DNA of 64,000 nucleotides, taken from NCBI GenBank assembly GCA_003339415.1, contig PDHQ01000098.1:54833-118832 (forward strand). Direction: 5' to 3'. Both the position numbers and the translations under genes were made by a program. Of the stretch, positions 12,178-23,976 are shown one piece after another (positions within the stretch are counted from its first letter, which is position 1; the number at the start of each line of letters is the position of its first letter). The notes below the pieces were generated by a model. That model saw only the letters and a program-made list of their open reading frames with translations, was not told where the DNA came from and did no database searches. This DNA comes from Ophiocordyceps camponoti-saundersi (nom. inval.) (Eukaryota; Ascomycota; Sordariomycetes; Hypocreales; Ophiocordycipitaceae).

Positions 12178-12342
12178 TGTTAAGGCACGCACTCTGTCAC
12201 GGATCGGGCAGTGATATTACTAATACTAAGTCTAACTCTAGTAGCCCCTCTATACTAATTTAGTATATCGAACATACTAGCCTAACCGGGCTTAAGCCCT
12301 AAGTAGGGCATAGCTTAGATATAGGGTATATTATATATAATA
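12178..12342 (-). repeat. Copia LTR, left copy (3' LTR of the minus-strand element)
   Basis: 165 bp. The outer 45 or so bases keep CA and TG dinucleotides, while the inner part has lost them. Most differences from the right copy are CA-to-TA or TG-to-TA. Confidence 0.92.
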
Positions 12343-12354
12343 CCGCCCCTAAGG
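12343..12354 (-). other. Polypurine tract candidate of the Copia element
   Basis: On the minus strand this reads CCTTAGGGGCGG and directly abuts the LTR. That is where the plus-strand DNA synthesis primer lies in a minus-oriented element. Confidence 0.55.
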
Positions 12355-15300
12355 CCGGGTAGGCTAAAGAATAACTATCGTAATATTATTTCTTAATATT
12401 TAAGCTACTAAAGCCGCCCCTATTCCTTAGTATAGCTAAATTTAGCTAGCGTATAAATTACTAATATTTATTCGCCTATAAACTTTTCGTTAGGCTATCT
12501 ACGATTATATTTTTTATACTAATTTATTATAAATTAAAAAAGCCTATCTAATATTTTTAGATAATTTATTTATATTATAAATTAATATACTTAGTATATA
12601 CCTTATTAAGCGGGTTAATTATAGCTAATTTTATATTTTAGCTATTAGTAAATATTATAAAAAGCCTCTTTTATTTATAGCTAGCGTTTCGAATAATATT
12701 AGAAAGCTAGATTATTATAAGCTTAGTAAGCGTAAGGGCTATAAATTCGGCCTCTATATTACTTATAATAATAAAGGTCTAACGCTTTAAGCGCTATACG
12801 ATAAGGCTATTAGCGAGGAAAATAATAAACCCGGCTATTAAGGCGTAAGTTACCTAATTATCCGCGAATAATATATCGGAATATACGCGAAGCTAAAAGT
12901 CCTTATTATATACTACTCCTTTAAATATAATACTAAGAGATAGCGTATTATATAAATAGCGGAAAAGGTACTTTATTATAGCTAGATAAGCGTAAATTAG
13001 ATAGGAATTTACTTCTAATAGCTTCTTAACGCTATACGTAATATTAAGCCTTATACTTAAAACTAGCTAATTTAAGCTACCTATTTATTTCTATTATATT
13101 ATAGCTTTTATCGCGATCTTAGCCTCTTTCTAATTATAAGAAATTATATATTTTATTAGCTATAGCGTTTTCGTAAGCTTTAAATTATCGGTATCGAATA
13201 GCTTAAGAATTTTACGAGTAAAAAAGGTCTAATATACTCGAATAGTACGAGCCTAATAATTGCGATCGAACTTAAAGCTTAAGAATTCCTAAGGCTTTCT
13301 AAGGTATTTAACCTCGTATAATTCGTTAAGAATTATAGCCTTATTATTAATCTATACTTACGTAAGCATAATAAGGAGGATATCGTTTATATAAAAAATA
13401 AGGAGGCTACTATTAGCGTAGCGATAAAAATATAACTTAGAGTTAAGTTATTTAAATCTATAATTAGCTAGATTTTTAGCTATATACTTAAACTATTAGC
13501 GCGGCGAGGCTTAATAGCTATAAAAGGCCCTTTTTAGTTAGTAAACGCGGCCTAACTTATCCTTAAAGCTATAAGGTTATTTAATAAAGATATCTTTATC
13601 TAATTTAGCGTTAATAAAAGTATTTACGATATTAAACTTTACTTATTTAAGGTTTTATATTATAATAAGGGTAAGGAAAATCCGTACGGATAACTAATAT
13701 ATTATAGCGGTATATAGGTCCTTAATAGGTTAATTTATAAGATCGCGATCTCCGTAAATAACCTAGTAGGCTTTCGCTATCGGATTTACGCTTTTAATAA
13801 GCTTCTTAGTATATACTTATCGCCTAAGTAAGGTTTTTATATCGTAAAGCTTAAATATAAGCTCCTAGGCGCCTTTTTAATATAGCTTATCGAGTTTTTT
13901 CTTTATTACGGGTACTTATCGTTTATCGAATTCGGGTAGCTTCTTTATAATACGATAATTACTTAGGGTATAACTTATAAAAGTTTCCGTAGCTAAAGCT
14001 AAGAGAATTATTATAAACGCCTAATTAATATATTTATCTTTATTAGCGAAGGAAACGTATAGCGAAGAGGGTTTAAGAACGCTAGCTAAATTAGCTTATA
14101 TAAGCCTTTTCGAATATCTTATTAGCTCGGTACCGTAAATCTTTTCTATTAAATAACGCTTACGGCGTTATTATATTAATTCTATTAAGGTAGAAGATAA
14201 GGTTAACGCCTTACGCTTATATAAATATTAAAAAAGTTATTTTTTAAATATTAGGTTAATTAGCTAAAAATTCTATAAGTTACTAGCTAATTTATTAGGA
14301 TTATTACGATTATTAGTATTATAAACTTAGCTATTAGGAAGATTCGAGGTTATAGGCGCTATTAGTAGTAGTTATACCTCTTTATTAATTTCCTTAATAA
14401 ATTAAAGAAGCGTATTCTTATCGAAAAACGGGCGCGGTACCTCTTTACCTTAATAAAGCGTAGGATTCGGTAAGAGAAGGTATAAAAAATATCCCTCGGG
14501 CGTTTTAAAACGCTTTTTTAATAGCCTTATAAATTCCTCTTAAACGTTTAAATTTAATATATTTAATAATCCGGCTATAGTAGTTAAATATTTCCTCGAT
14601 TATTTTTTAATACTCGATATATTAGAGGATTATAAAACGTTAATATTACTAATTTAGCTATAGGAAGTTTTCTCTTTCTCCTTATAAGGAAGAATAATAG
14701 GTTTAAATTCGATAATTTTATCTTTTTTTTCTAAATAAGCCTTAAATTCGACTAATAGGTCCTTTTTAATAGTAGGGGCACCGGTATAATTAATAAAGCG
14801 TATATCTTATATACGAATAACGATCTCTTAATTAAAAAGCTAAATCTTAAAAATATAGCTATATAGGCTTTTAATACTAATAAGATAACCTTTCTAGGCT
14901 TAAGGAGCTATTTTTTTAAACCTTACGATCTTCTCTTTCGGCTTCGTTATATATACCGTATAACCCTAAGCGTAAAGGTAGCTAATATTATATTTATAGG
15001 GTAAATTAAGCGTTTTTATAACCCTCTCGAGAGGGCTATCTTTACCTCTTATAAGTAGTAAATTCGATATATATACTATTATCGATATATAATATAGCTA
15101 TAGGGTTACGGGAAGCTTAGCGTATAAGTAAATAGCTTTAGCTATTATTAATAAGGTTCTACTAGCCCTCTTTATAAGGCTATTTTACTATAGATTATAT
15201 AAAGTCGAATAGCGTAGAATAAAGCTATCTTAAAAAGCCTAGGCCTTAATCGCCTCGCTCTTAAACTCCTATATATTATTAAAAGCTATTATAGCTATAA

Positions 15301-16770
15301 GAATCCCTCCTAAAAAGGCGTTAACTTATTATTTCTAACCGCGAAGAAAATTATAAGCTTACCCCTTTAAGGTAATAGCTATTATTTAGTAGAATCTTAT
15401 AAAAGCGTTAATTCCGTATAGAGAATAGCGGGCACCGCTATTATTAGGCAGATTATACTCGATAATATCCTAAAAAATAATATTAAGGAATCTCGAGGGC
15501 TTAGCTAGCGAATCCCTACTAATTATAGTATCTACTTTAGCGAATTAATAAGCCTTATACGAGAAGCTTTTAATAGTCTTTTTATCGATTAAAATCCTTA
15601 CTTTCTAATAAGCTAAGGTTACCTTATCTTTACTAGTATATATAAGGCGCTTATATATAATAATAAAATTAGCCTTTAAGCCTTTCCTTAGTAATTTATA
15701 CGGTAAAATAGCGAATACCTTAATTATAGTTTAATTACCGCTTATAGCGGCTATATTAATAACTTAAAGTTAATTATTAAGGCGGTAAATATACTTTTTA
15801 GTACCTTTTATAATAAGGAAGTTTATCTTAAAGTTAGCGATAACGCCTTTTTCCTTTAAAACGCTTATACTTATTAAATTCGCTTAAATATTAAGATAAT
15901 AGAAAGCTTACGATAAGATTATCGAATTACCGTTAGGTAAATCTATCTTAACCTTACCCTCTCTCTAAGGCTAAAGATCTCCGCTATTAGCGGCGCGGAA
16001 AAGGTCGATAATAGTATTCTTATAAATTTCGATAAATTACTTTAAATTATTAAAAATATAGCCTCTAGCTTTAGAGTTATATATAATATTATCTTATTTA
16101 ACGCCGCGGCTAGTAGCTACTAGTTCGTACGTTTATCTAGCTTTTATAATAGCTTCTAATACTACGATCTACTTCTATTAATACTAATCTCTTAATAGCG
16201 GGCGCTACTTAAGATATAATTTCTAGTAATTTTCCTTTTAATAAAGCTTATTATTTTTAAGAATAAAGTATCCGTAATTAAGATATTAACTTTTTTAGCT
16301 TTTTTATACGGGAGAAGAGGATTTATTATTATAATTACCGTAGCTTTATTTTTTACCGCGGCCTTAACTTTTACTATAGCCGTTATCTCGCTTTTCTTCC
16401 TATTTTTTCGTATTCTAATCCGCGGAAAAGGTATCTTTCTTCTTATTATCGATAAGCTTAGCGTAATTTTAGAAAAAACCTAGGACCTTATCCTTTATTA
16501 GGGGCTTTTATTTAGCTAGCTTATATATCTAATCTTTATATCGGGAAAGTATAACGGTTTTAATAGCGTTAATTATAGCGCTAATAAACTATTCCTCGTA
16601 AAATTCCTTTATTATAATATAAAGTTAACTTTATAGGAGATTAAGGCGTTTTACGAAAGCACCGAATATTATAAAATTCTCCGCCTTTATAATATATATT
16701 TCCTTTATAATTAATAAGAAAGTAACTCTTAAAGCTATATTATATTTCTTCTTAATAGCTATAAAAGTTT
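12355..16770 (-). pseudogene. Copia pol remnant (integrase, reverse transcriptase, probable RNase H)
   Basis: No open frame survives. Reading the minus strand and allowing TAG/TAA for former CAG, CAA or TGG codons gives a Copia-like pol. The integrase-to-RT linker lies near 14750-14960, with blocks resembling YGxIxKPKEKIVRF, GYLIGI and VIRTRD. The RT core lies near 13490-13640, with a block resembling FDVVNAFINAKLD followed by KRALYGLRRSP. RNase H would lie between about 12400 and 13000, but I could not identify it with confidence. The family is clear; the exact domain limits are not. Confidence 0.75.
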
Positions 16771-16775
16771 AATAT

Positions 16776-16961
16776 TATAAAGGATTTGGGCTATGCCCGA
16801 ATAGCTAAGTCACGTGGGGTAATTAGTTATTTCCGCGCGCGGCGCGCGCGCAGATCGCCTACCCCTATTAGGCGTTATAACCCCTTTTCTATAGTTCTTT
16901 ATAGTCGTTTTAAATAATAAAGTCACCTCCTCGTAGATAGCCCGGAGGCCGAACCCTTATA
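16776..16961 (+). repeat. Gypsy 5' LTR
   Basis: 186 bp. It contains an alternating CG stretch (about 16830-16851) that survives because RIP here acts on CpA rather than CpG. It is slightly less mutated than the 3' copy: it retains CACGTGGGG where the other reads TACGTAAGG. Confidence 0.95.
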
Positions 16962-16999
16962 TAGAATAACTATTATTATAATAGATAACCTTATCTCTT

Positions 17000-18100
17000 A
17001 AAAGGTAATTATCGCCTAGCTATAATAGTAGTAGGCGATAATTTCTAAGCTATAGGAGGTCCTACGAGCGTAACGCGATACTATTTACTTTTTAATATAA
17101 TACCGGTAACCTTAGCCGGAGCCCTCGCTATAGCCCCTATGCTAGAAACCTCTTCTATCTAGCTCCCCTTTTAATAGCGATAAAACCCTTTTTCTAGCTT
17201 AGCGGGCCCTAATATTATATAAGCTATCGGCGGATCGCGCCTTTATCGGTAATAATTATAATTAATAGGTTTTCCTTTATTAGTATTTATCGCCTATTAT
17301 TTAGTTAAAGGTAGCCTTATTCTTTAAGCGAGGCGAGGAATATTAGTACTAAGTTAAAACCTTCCTTAAGTATTTCGATATAATATTTGCCGACCCCTAC
17401 TACTATTAGATAGCTATAATAAAGTTAGAAAGGCTCTCTTAAGGTACCTCCGAGTTATTCTCTAATTTCCTTATTTATTTTAAGGTAAAATTATCGCTTT
17501 TAGGGGGTATTATATAAGTAAACGAAATTAAGGTAATATATCTACGTCGCGCACTTACCCCTAAGTTATAACGCTACTATCTTAGACGCGATATTCCCCT
17601 CGATAATTACGTCTTAGCTATAGCCCGTATCCGTTCTATTACTATCGATATCGAGTTATTCTAGATCGAAAGTAAGGGTCGAATACCCTTTTCCCTTACT
17701 CCTTCCTTAGCGGCTCGGGATATTAATATACCTATAACGGATATCCGCTAAACTAGCATAACCCCGGGGCGTTCTTCCTATAGTTAAAAACGCGGTAAAT
17801 ATAGAGGGTAGCGTTTAGGACCCCGCTATTCCGCTCCCCGTATTTCTACGGAGGAATATAGTAAGCGTTAGGTCGAAGGACGTTATCTACGTTATAGCTA
17901 GGTAGGCTACTTTACGAGGGATTATCCGGTATACTTATCTTCGCCCTTATCCTTATCTATACGCTTCGTAGAAACGGGAGAGGCTAACTAAGACGCTTAT
18001 TTAGATTAGGGAAAAGAATCCCCCCTATACTAAGTCTCTTATAGGGGGAAAGTAGTCGCGTTAATTTAACGGATAATAGTTTAAAGAACTAATTTACGGA
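17000..18100 (+). pseudogene. Gypsy gag remnant with CCHC zinc knuckle
   Basis: No open frame survives. At 17884-17925 the plus frame reads Y-L-R-Y-S-stop-V-G-Y-F-T-R-D-Y. Every deviation from C-x2-C-x4-H-x4-C is explained by a TpG-to-TpA or CpA-to-TpA change (Cys to Tyr, His to Tyr, Gln to stop). Upstream limits of gag are approximate. In retrotransposons Gag packages the RNA into cytoplasmic particles. Confidence 0.75.
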
Positions 18101-18399
18101 TATTATAAGGAATATAAACATAAGTCCTCTCCTTATCCCTATTCTCGTAAATTCTATTACTTTTATTAACGCGTAGGTAGATAGTAGCTATAACTACTAC
18201 GCTACCGTAAGTAAGTTTTAGGTATAATATTACTATCTCTAACGTATTCCTCTCCCTACTCCGCGTATAATCCGTACCGCGGTTTAAATCCGCTATTAGA
18301 AGTAAGTTTACTTTAAAAACTCCTCCCTAATCCGTTATATTATCTAGTTTATTACTAATATCGATAGCTAGTAGACGCTTATAATTATATATATAATCC

Positions 18400-21300
18400 C
18401 CGGCCTAATTTAGGACGTGATCCTTAGCTCTCCTTAAATAGCGTAGTATAACGTATCCCTTTACGCGAGATAACGATATCTCGTAGTTTACTTTACAGAT
18501 AACCTTATTATCTCGTATAGTAAAATATAAGTTTAAAAATATCGAATAGTTACTATCTTAGGCTCGACTTTTACTATACTAATAAGGCGCGAATCCTATT
18601 AGTAAATAGGCTATCGTTTCCTTACTATAAGCTTATAAGATATCTTACGCGTTTTATAAATTAAAACGTTATCTCCTTCTACCTTACTAGCTTTTTTACC
18701 TTCTAAGGTATTTAACTTTAGCGACCTTTTTAATAAAGAAAAAGTAAGCGTTTTTCCCCCTTATTACGGTATATACGATTACTATATCCGTCTATAATAG
18801 CAGCCTAATAAATCCTTACCGCTATTACCTTAGGGGCTATTATATAATATACCGCGCGAATACCTCCTTAAAATATAGAAGTAAATTACCGATCTAATAG
18901 ATAAAGGATAGATTTATATAAGCTCGTTATTTATAGCCGCCTTAGTCCTCCTAGCTAAAAAGCCTAAGGGCGGCTAGCGGTTCTACGTTAATTATCGGGC
19001 CTTAAATTAACTTATTAAGTAGGACCGCTATCCCTTACCCCTTATAAAGGAAACTCTACGTAATCTTTCCGGCGCTTAGTAATTTACTAAACTTAATATA
19101 CGCGCCGCCTTTTATAAGATACGTATCGCGAAGGGCGAGGAATATCTAATTACTTTCCGCACGCGTTTCGGGCTATTTAAATACCTCGTTTACCCTTTTA
19201 GTCTTACTAGCGCCCCCGCCTTATTCTAATAATATATTAATACTTCCCTAAGCGATTTCCTTAGGGATTTTATTATTATTTACCTTAACGATATTCTTAT
19301 CTATTTAGGCAGCTTACTTTCGGACTATTAGAAGAAAGTTTATATTATTCTCGCGAAATTACGGTAAGCTAAGCTATATTTAAACCTTAATAAATACGTA
19401 TTTATAGTTTATAAAGTTAAATACCTTAAGTTTATTATTTACGTAAGATAAAAGGTACGCTCGGACTTAGCTAAGATTTTAGCGATTAGAGACTAAGAGG
19501 TATTAATTTACGTAAAAGGTATATATAGTTTTATTAGCTTTATAAACTTTTATCGTAATTTTATCCCTCGGTTTTCCTTCCTTATAGCCTTACTCGTTAC
19601 CTTTACGAAGCGTAACGCCTCCTTCGATTAGACCTTAGCTTACTAAAACGCCTTCGAGCGACTAAAAAACGCGTTTATCTCCTCCCTTACCCTTACTTAG
19701 TAAAGCCCCGATCTCGATATTATCGTAAAAGTAAACTATTTAGGTAAGGTAATCGGTAGCTATCTCTCCTAGCGCGGTTAAGATTAAATCCTATAGCTTA
19801 TAGTATACTTCTCTTAAAAGCTCTAGCTTACGGAACGGAACTATACGATTTATAATAAGGAACTTCTTACTATTATCTATTACCTTAAGGCGTAGTTAGC
19901 CGAACTCCGAAGCGTTTCCTCCCCGTTTACTATATTTATAGATTATAAGGCCTTAAAATATTTTATAACTCCTAAAGCTATATCGGAACGCTAGGCTCGA
20001 TAGGCCGAGACGCTTACTCTTTTTAACTTCTATTTATAATACCGCCTAGGTAAGTAAGCTACCCGGCCCGATACCCTCTCCCGTCGTAATTAGGAGCGAC
20101 GATATACCGCTCCGCGTTTCGGCCGTATTATATAGCCTTTATTTATTTATTCCTTCGGACTATAACCGGTTTAAAGCTAAAGTACTACCCTTACGATATT
20201 AGCCCCTTTTATAGATAAGTACTTAAGGGAATTATAGCTTATAGCGTTATAGTTTAACCTACTTTATATAGTGCGATATACCGCGCTATAAGAAGGCGCT
20301 CGAAAGTTCCCTCTTAAGGCGGGCATAAAAAAGTAAATCGTAAACTATTCCCTTTCCGCTAGCGGCTAGCTATAGTTCCGGGGCTAACTCTAGGTACTTA
20401 ACTAGGAACTACTAATAACTACCTTAATTTAAAAAACCTATAATTCCCCGCTTATAAGGCACCTTAGTAAAAATATTACGTTTATATTACTTTATTATTA
20501 CTATTATTAGGACGGTATATTAGCTAATATAGCGCGATTTATTCGAAACTATTATTATTATAGGAATTACCTTTAACGCTGTTATTATTAAGGCTTACTA
20601 TAACCGATACCGCCCCTAGAGAGGTATTAGGTAACTATCTCCGTAAACTTTATAATAAACCTACTTATTATAAATCCTTCTTAGCCCCGCTTCCTTATAA
20701 TTATTACTAATTAGCTATTAAAATACGTATAGCTAGAGGTAATAATATTTATAAAAGCTAAGTATTACGTAAAACGTTTCGTTTATACTTAGTAGCGCTT
20801 TTATAGCTTTCCTATAGCTATTATATCTAACCGCGGTTCGAATTAGATAAGTTACTTTTAGTCGACTTTTTGCCGCCTCGTAAGTATTAGATAACTTATA
20901 TTAATAGCTTACTACCCGCAGACTAATAGCGGTATAGAATAAATAAACTAGGAGGTATAAGCTATCCTCTATTATATAATATCGTTCTCCTAGCTTAACT
21001 AGCCTTCTTACTTACTTACCTATTAACTTACGTTAAATAATAAAAAGTTATCTATAATAAGCGTAAGTCTAAACCGCCTACTATATAGATATAACTTAAA
21101 CCTTATTTAATAGCTAATTACGCCTTCCGCACTAATTACCTCCCTAAGGGGGTATACCGTTACCTTCGCTTAGTATTTATAAGAAAGTATCTAGCTAGCT
21201 TAGGTATCTATTACGTAGGCTTAATAAAAGTAATAAGACGCCTCTAATAATACCCGTCGCCCTACGGAATAATTCTAAGTTAGTAACTTTATATAGTTAA

Positions 21301-21720
21301 ATCTTCGCTACGTTTATTCTAACCGCCTATCTAAGAAACTTAATTACCTTAAGGCTAAGTATAAAATCGTTATTATCCTATCCCTTTTAACCGTTATACT
21401 TAATATTCTAAAAAGTATATATCTTACGTTCTATATTAATTTACTTAAGCGTGCTACGTATAATCTACTCTTATTATAATCCCTTACTAATAGCCGTCCT
21501 AAATCTTCTCTATAATTTTCTAATAATAACTTATCCCTCGATAAATACGAGATTAAAGAAATCCTTACTACGAAGAACGCCCGCGGGCGACGCTTATAAG
21601 GCTAACCCCCCTATTATTAAGTATTAGTAAAATAGAAAAGATACGTTACGCTAACTTAGGAGCTATTAGATAGCTTATAATATTATATTACTTTAAATAA
21701 TTATAAGTTACGCTAGGGAG
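18400..21720 (+). pseudogene. Gypsy pol remnant: RT, RNase H, integrase, chromodomain
   Basis: Plus-strand reading through stops gives RT from about 18900 (blocks AALVLLAKKPKGG, RFYVNYRALN, DRYPLPLIKETL) to the catalytic box YLND at 19281-19292. There the first Asp of YLDD has become Asn. The earlier catalytic Asp (LDIRAAF in relatives) also reads Asn. An RNase H-like start follows near 19620. An integrase block AYYPQTNSG (relatives AYHPQTDGQ) lies at 20907 onward. A chromodomain-like YEIKEIL ... LVK-stop-KRYVTLT-stop-E lies at about 21545-21680, where the stops are former Trp codons. Ty3-type pol copies the RNA into DNA and integrates it, and chromodomains can direct integration to heterochromatin. 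All active sites are damaged. Confidence 0.85.
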
Positions 21721-23077
21721 ATATTCGTATATATAACGGCCCCGGATATACTTTCCTATTTAAACTTAATTAAGTAAATAATTAAGTAAATTCCCCCTCC
21801 CCTTTAGTAAATTCCTTCTAGCCCGTTATACCCCGCCCCCCTCCTATCCCCGTCTTTCCTTTTATTATTATAGCGCGTTTAGCGTATTCTACTACTTTTC
21901 TTCTTCCTCGATATCGTTAGCCGATTACGCCTAGCTTAGACTACTATAGCTACGCGGAAGTATACTAGGCCCGGAAATTAACGCGCTACGCGAGTAATTA
22001 TAACCTTTAGCCGCGGGCAATAGCGACTATAGCGGCTAGTTTAGCCCGGCTAGGGCGCGACGAGGAGCGCGGGGCGGTAACGATAAGGCGGCGAGGTTAG
22101 CAAGAGCTATATAAATATTATAATTAGCTTTAAATTACTATTATTAATTCTTAGCCTAGGCGGCCGCTTCCTCCCGCTATAAGGCGAGAATATCTTACTA
22201 TATCTACTCCTACTATTATAAGGACTTTTTATAGCGGGCGGCGAACGCGTTAAGGCCGGTAATAACCTGCCCCTACTACTAAGCTTAGTGCTACTAATAC
22301 TAAGCTATAGCGCCGCTTATATTACGGTAATATATCGATAATATAAGCGTAGGGATAATATTACTACTAGCAGGAATAAGAGAATTAAAGCTAGATAGCT
22401 TAGGTAACGGGGATATAAAAATATTAGTTATAGCGTAAGGGGTAAGTTATATAATATTAAGCTATATCCTAAGGCAGTTAGCGTAAGCTTAGAAGGCGGG
22501 CGTTAAAATAGCATAACGGCTAGGAGTAGTGCCCTTACGGGCGCGGGCGGCCGTCTAAATAGCTTCGTTATTAGCGGCTATATTCTATAAATCGCGGGCG
22601 GCCTACCGAAGGCATGCGTCCCTAGCGAAGAGGTGCCTTTCTTAAAGGTACCTTCTACGCCGGGCACGATACGCCTAGTAGGCCGCCGCTCGGCCGCGGA
22701 CGTATTCGGCCGCCCCCTTATTTATAAGGTTATTTAGGTAGGGCGTATATATATATAATACCTTTATTAGCGGCGCAGCGTCTTCGTTATCGCTATTTCC
22801 CTATATAATATACTCCCCTATAACGTAAATCGGCGTTAATAGCGCGGCCGATATATTAGCGAGATAATAAAAGAAGTATTATACTAATAAAAAAAAAAAA
22901 ATAACGCGAGGAAGCGGCGCGGCGATAGCGTAATAACGATAAGGTTAATACCTTTAGAACGGGTAATATATAGAAAAAGAAAAGAAAGAAAAAGGAACGC
23001 GTAGGGGAATTTTTATTTTATTTTAACTTATACCCCCGCCGGGGACGGAACTTCTATTTTCCTAAGGCGGCGGGGTA
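21721..23077 (+). other. Unassigned 3' part of the Gypsy element
   Basis: About 1.35 kb between the chromodomain and the 3' LTR is also RIP-mutated but distinctly richer in G and C than the pol part, with a short A run near 22892-22903. I could not match it to an env-like, antisense or second gene. It could be an untranslated region, a captured host fragment or a second frame lost to RIP. Confidence 0.5.
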
Positions 23078-23263
23078 TATAAGGGATTCGGGCTATACCC
23101 GAATAGCTAAGTTACGTAAGGTAATTAGTTATTTCCGCGCGCAGCGCGCGCGCGGATCGCCTACCCCTATTAGGCGTTACGACCCCTTTTCTATAGTTCT
23201 TTATAGTCGTTCTAAATAATAGAGTCACCTCCTCGTAGATAGCCCGGAGGCCGAACCCTTATA
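23078..23263 (+). repeat. Gypsy 3' LTR
   Basis: 186 bp, aligned without gaps to the 5' LTR. It is followed at once by the target duplicate AATAT (23264-23268). Confidence 0.95.
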
Positions 23264-23811
23264 AATATATTAATTAATTCGAATTCTAGCCGCTATCGTA
23301 AATTCTAAGGATTATCGTAAGCTTATAATAATATATAATAAAATAATAATAATAGACTTCCTTATCTTATTATTTTTTTATAGCTATAATATTCGTATCT
23401 ATAAGTTTACTACTATTAAGCTTATTAATATATTAAAATAAGTAAAATTACTTAATCGCTATTCTAATTAATATCTTCTAATATTATTAATTCTCTTAGC
23501 TTTTTAGCTTCTTTATACTTATTAGGATTACTCCTATTTCTATATTCTTTAATAAGGTTATCGTAACCTTCTTTCTAGCTTAAATAGGCTTTTTTACGCC
23601 CTAATAGGTAATAACTATCTTAGTAAAGTAATATAAGGTACTTAAATAAGCTTATATAAACCGGGGAAGGTAAGATTCTAACTTAATTTAGTAGCGATTA
23701 TAACTTTATAGCGTTTACTATAGCTAAGCGAACCCTTAATAAGGTTTTAATATAAGGAATAATTATTATTATCGTAAAAAACGCGTAATTTAGCGCGACG
23801 GGCGTATAACC
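23264..23811 (-). pseudogene. Copia leader and gag start, separated from the rest by the Gypsy insertion
   Basis: This is the 5' part of the minus-strand Copia interior, between its 5' LTR (right) and the insertion site. Heavily RIP-mutated. Minus-strand reading suggests a gag-like helical protein, but no diagnostic motif remains. The primer-binding site should be at the right edge. It is too altered to identify. Confidence 0.55.
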
Positions 23812-23976
23812 TATTAAGGCACGTACTCTATTACGGATCGGGCAGTAATATTGCTAATACTAAGTCTAACTCTAGTAGCCCCTCTATACTAATTTAGTAT
23901 GTTGAATATACTAGCCTGACCGGGCTTAAGCCCTGAGTGGGGCATAGCCTAGTTATAGGGTGTGTCACACATAACA
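23812..23976 (-). repeat. Copia LTR, right copy (5' LTR of the minus-strand element)
   Basis: 165 bp. The inner half has lost several CA/TG dinucleotides, while the outer 90 or so bases keep them. The RIP boundary therefore falls inside this repeat, about 800 bp before the kinase start codon. Confidence 0.92.

Larger units (their letters stand above)
16776..23263 (+). mobile_element. RIP-inactivated Ty3/Gypsy chromovirus nested inside the Copia element
   Basis: Two 186-bp direct repeats (16776-16961 and 23078-23263) bound a 6488-bp element. Both LTRs begin TATAA(A/G)GG and end CCCTTATA, which are TGTAAGGG...CCCTTACA after RIP. The insertion is flanked by a perfect 5-bp target duplication, AATAT, at 16771-16775 and 23264-23268. 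It therefore inserted into an already resident Copia copy. Plus-strand domain order is gag with a CCHC knuckle, RT, RNase H, integrase and a C-terminal chromodomain, typical of fungal chromoviruses. A purine-rich AAGGCGGCGGGG at 23064-23075 lies just before the 3' LTR. About 1.3 kb between the chromodomain and that tract is unexplained. It is not functional. Confidence 0.95.
12178..23976 (-). mobile_element. RIP-inactivated Ty1/Copia LTR retrotransposon, minus strand, split by a nested Gypsy element
   Basis: Two 165-bp direct repeats at 12178-12342 and 23812-23976 bound the element. The intact left start reads TGTTAAGG and the intact right end reads CATAACA, so the LTR has TGTTA...TAACA ends. 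The five flanking bases are CATAT on the left and TATAT on the right. These match except for one C-to-T change of RIP type. Minus-strand translation in the interior recovers Copia pol blocks despite many TAA/TAG codons: a KPKEKIVRFKKIAP...GYLISIKS integrase tail, and an RT core reading roughly FNIVNTFINAKLDKD. A purine tract (AGGGGCGG on the minus strand, 12343-12354) abuts the left LTR as expected for a minus-strand element. Without the nested insertion it would be about 5.3 kb. It is not functional. Confidence 0.9.
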
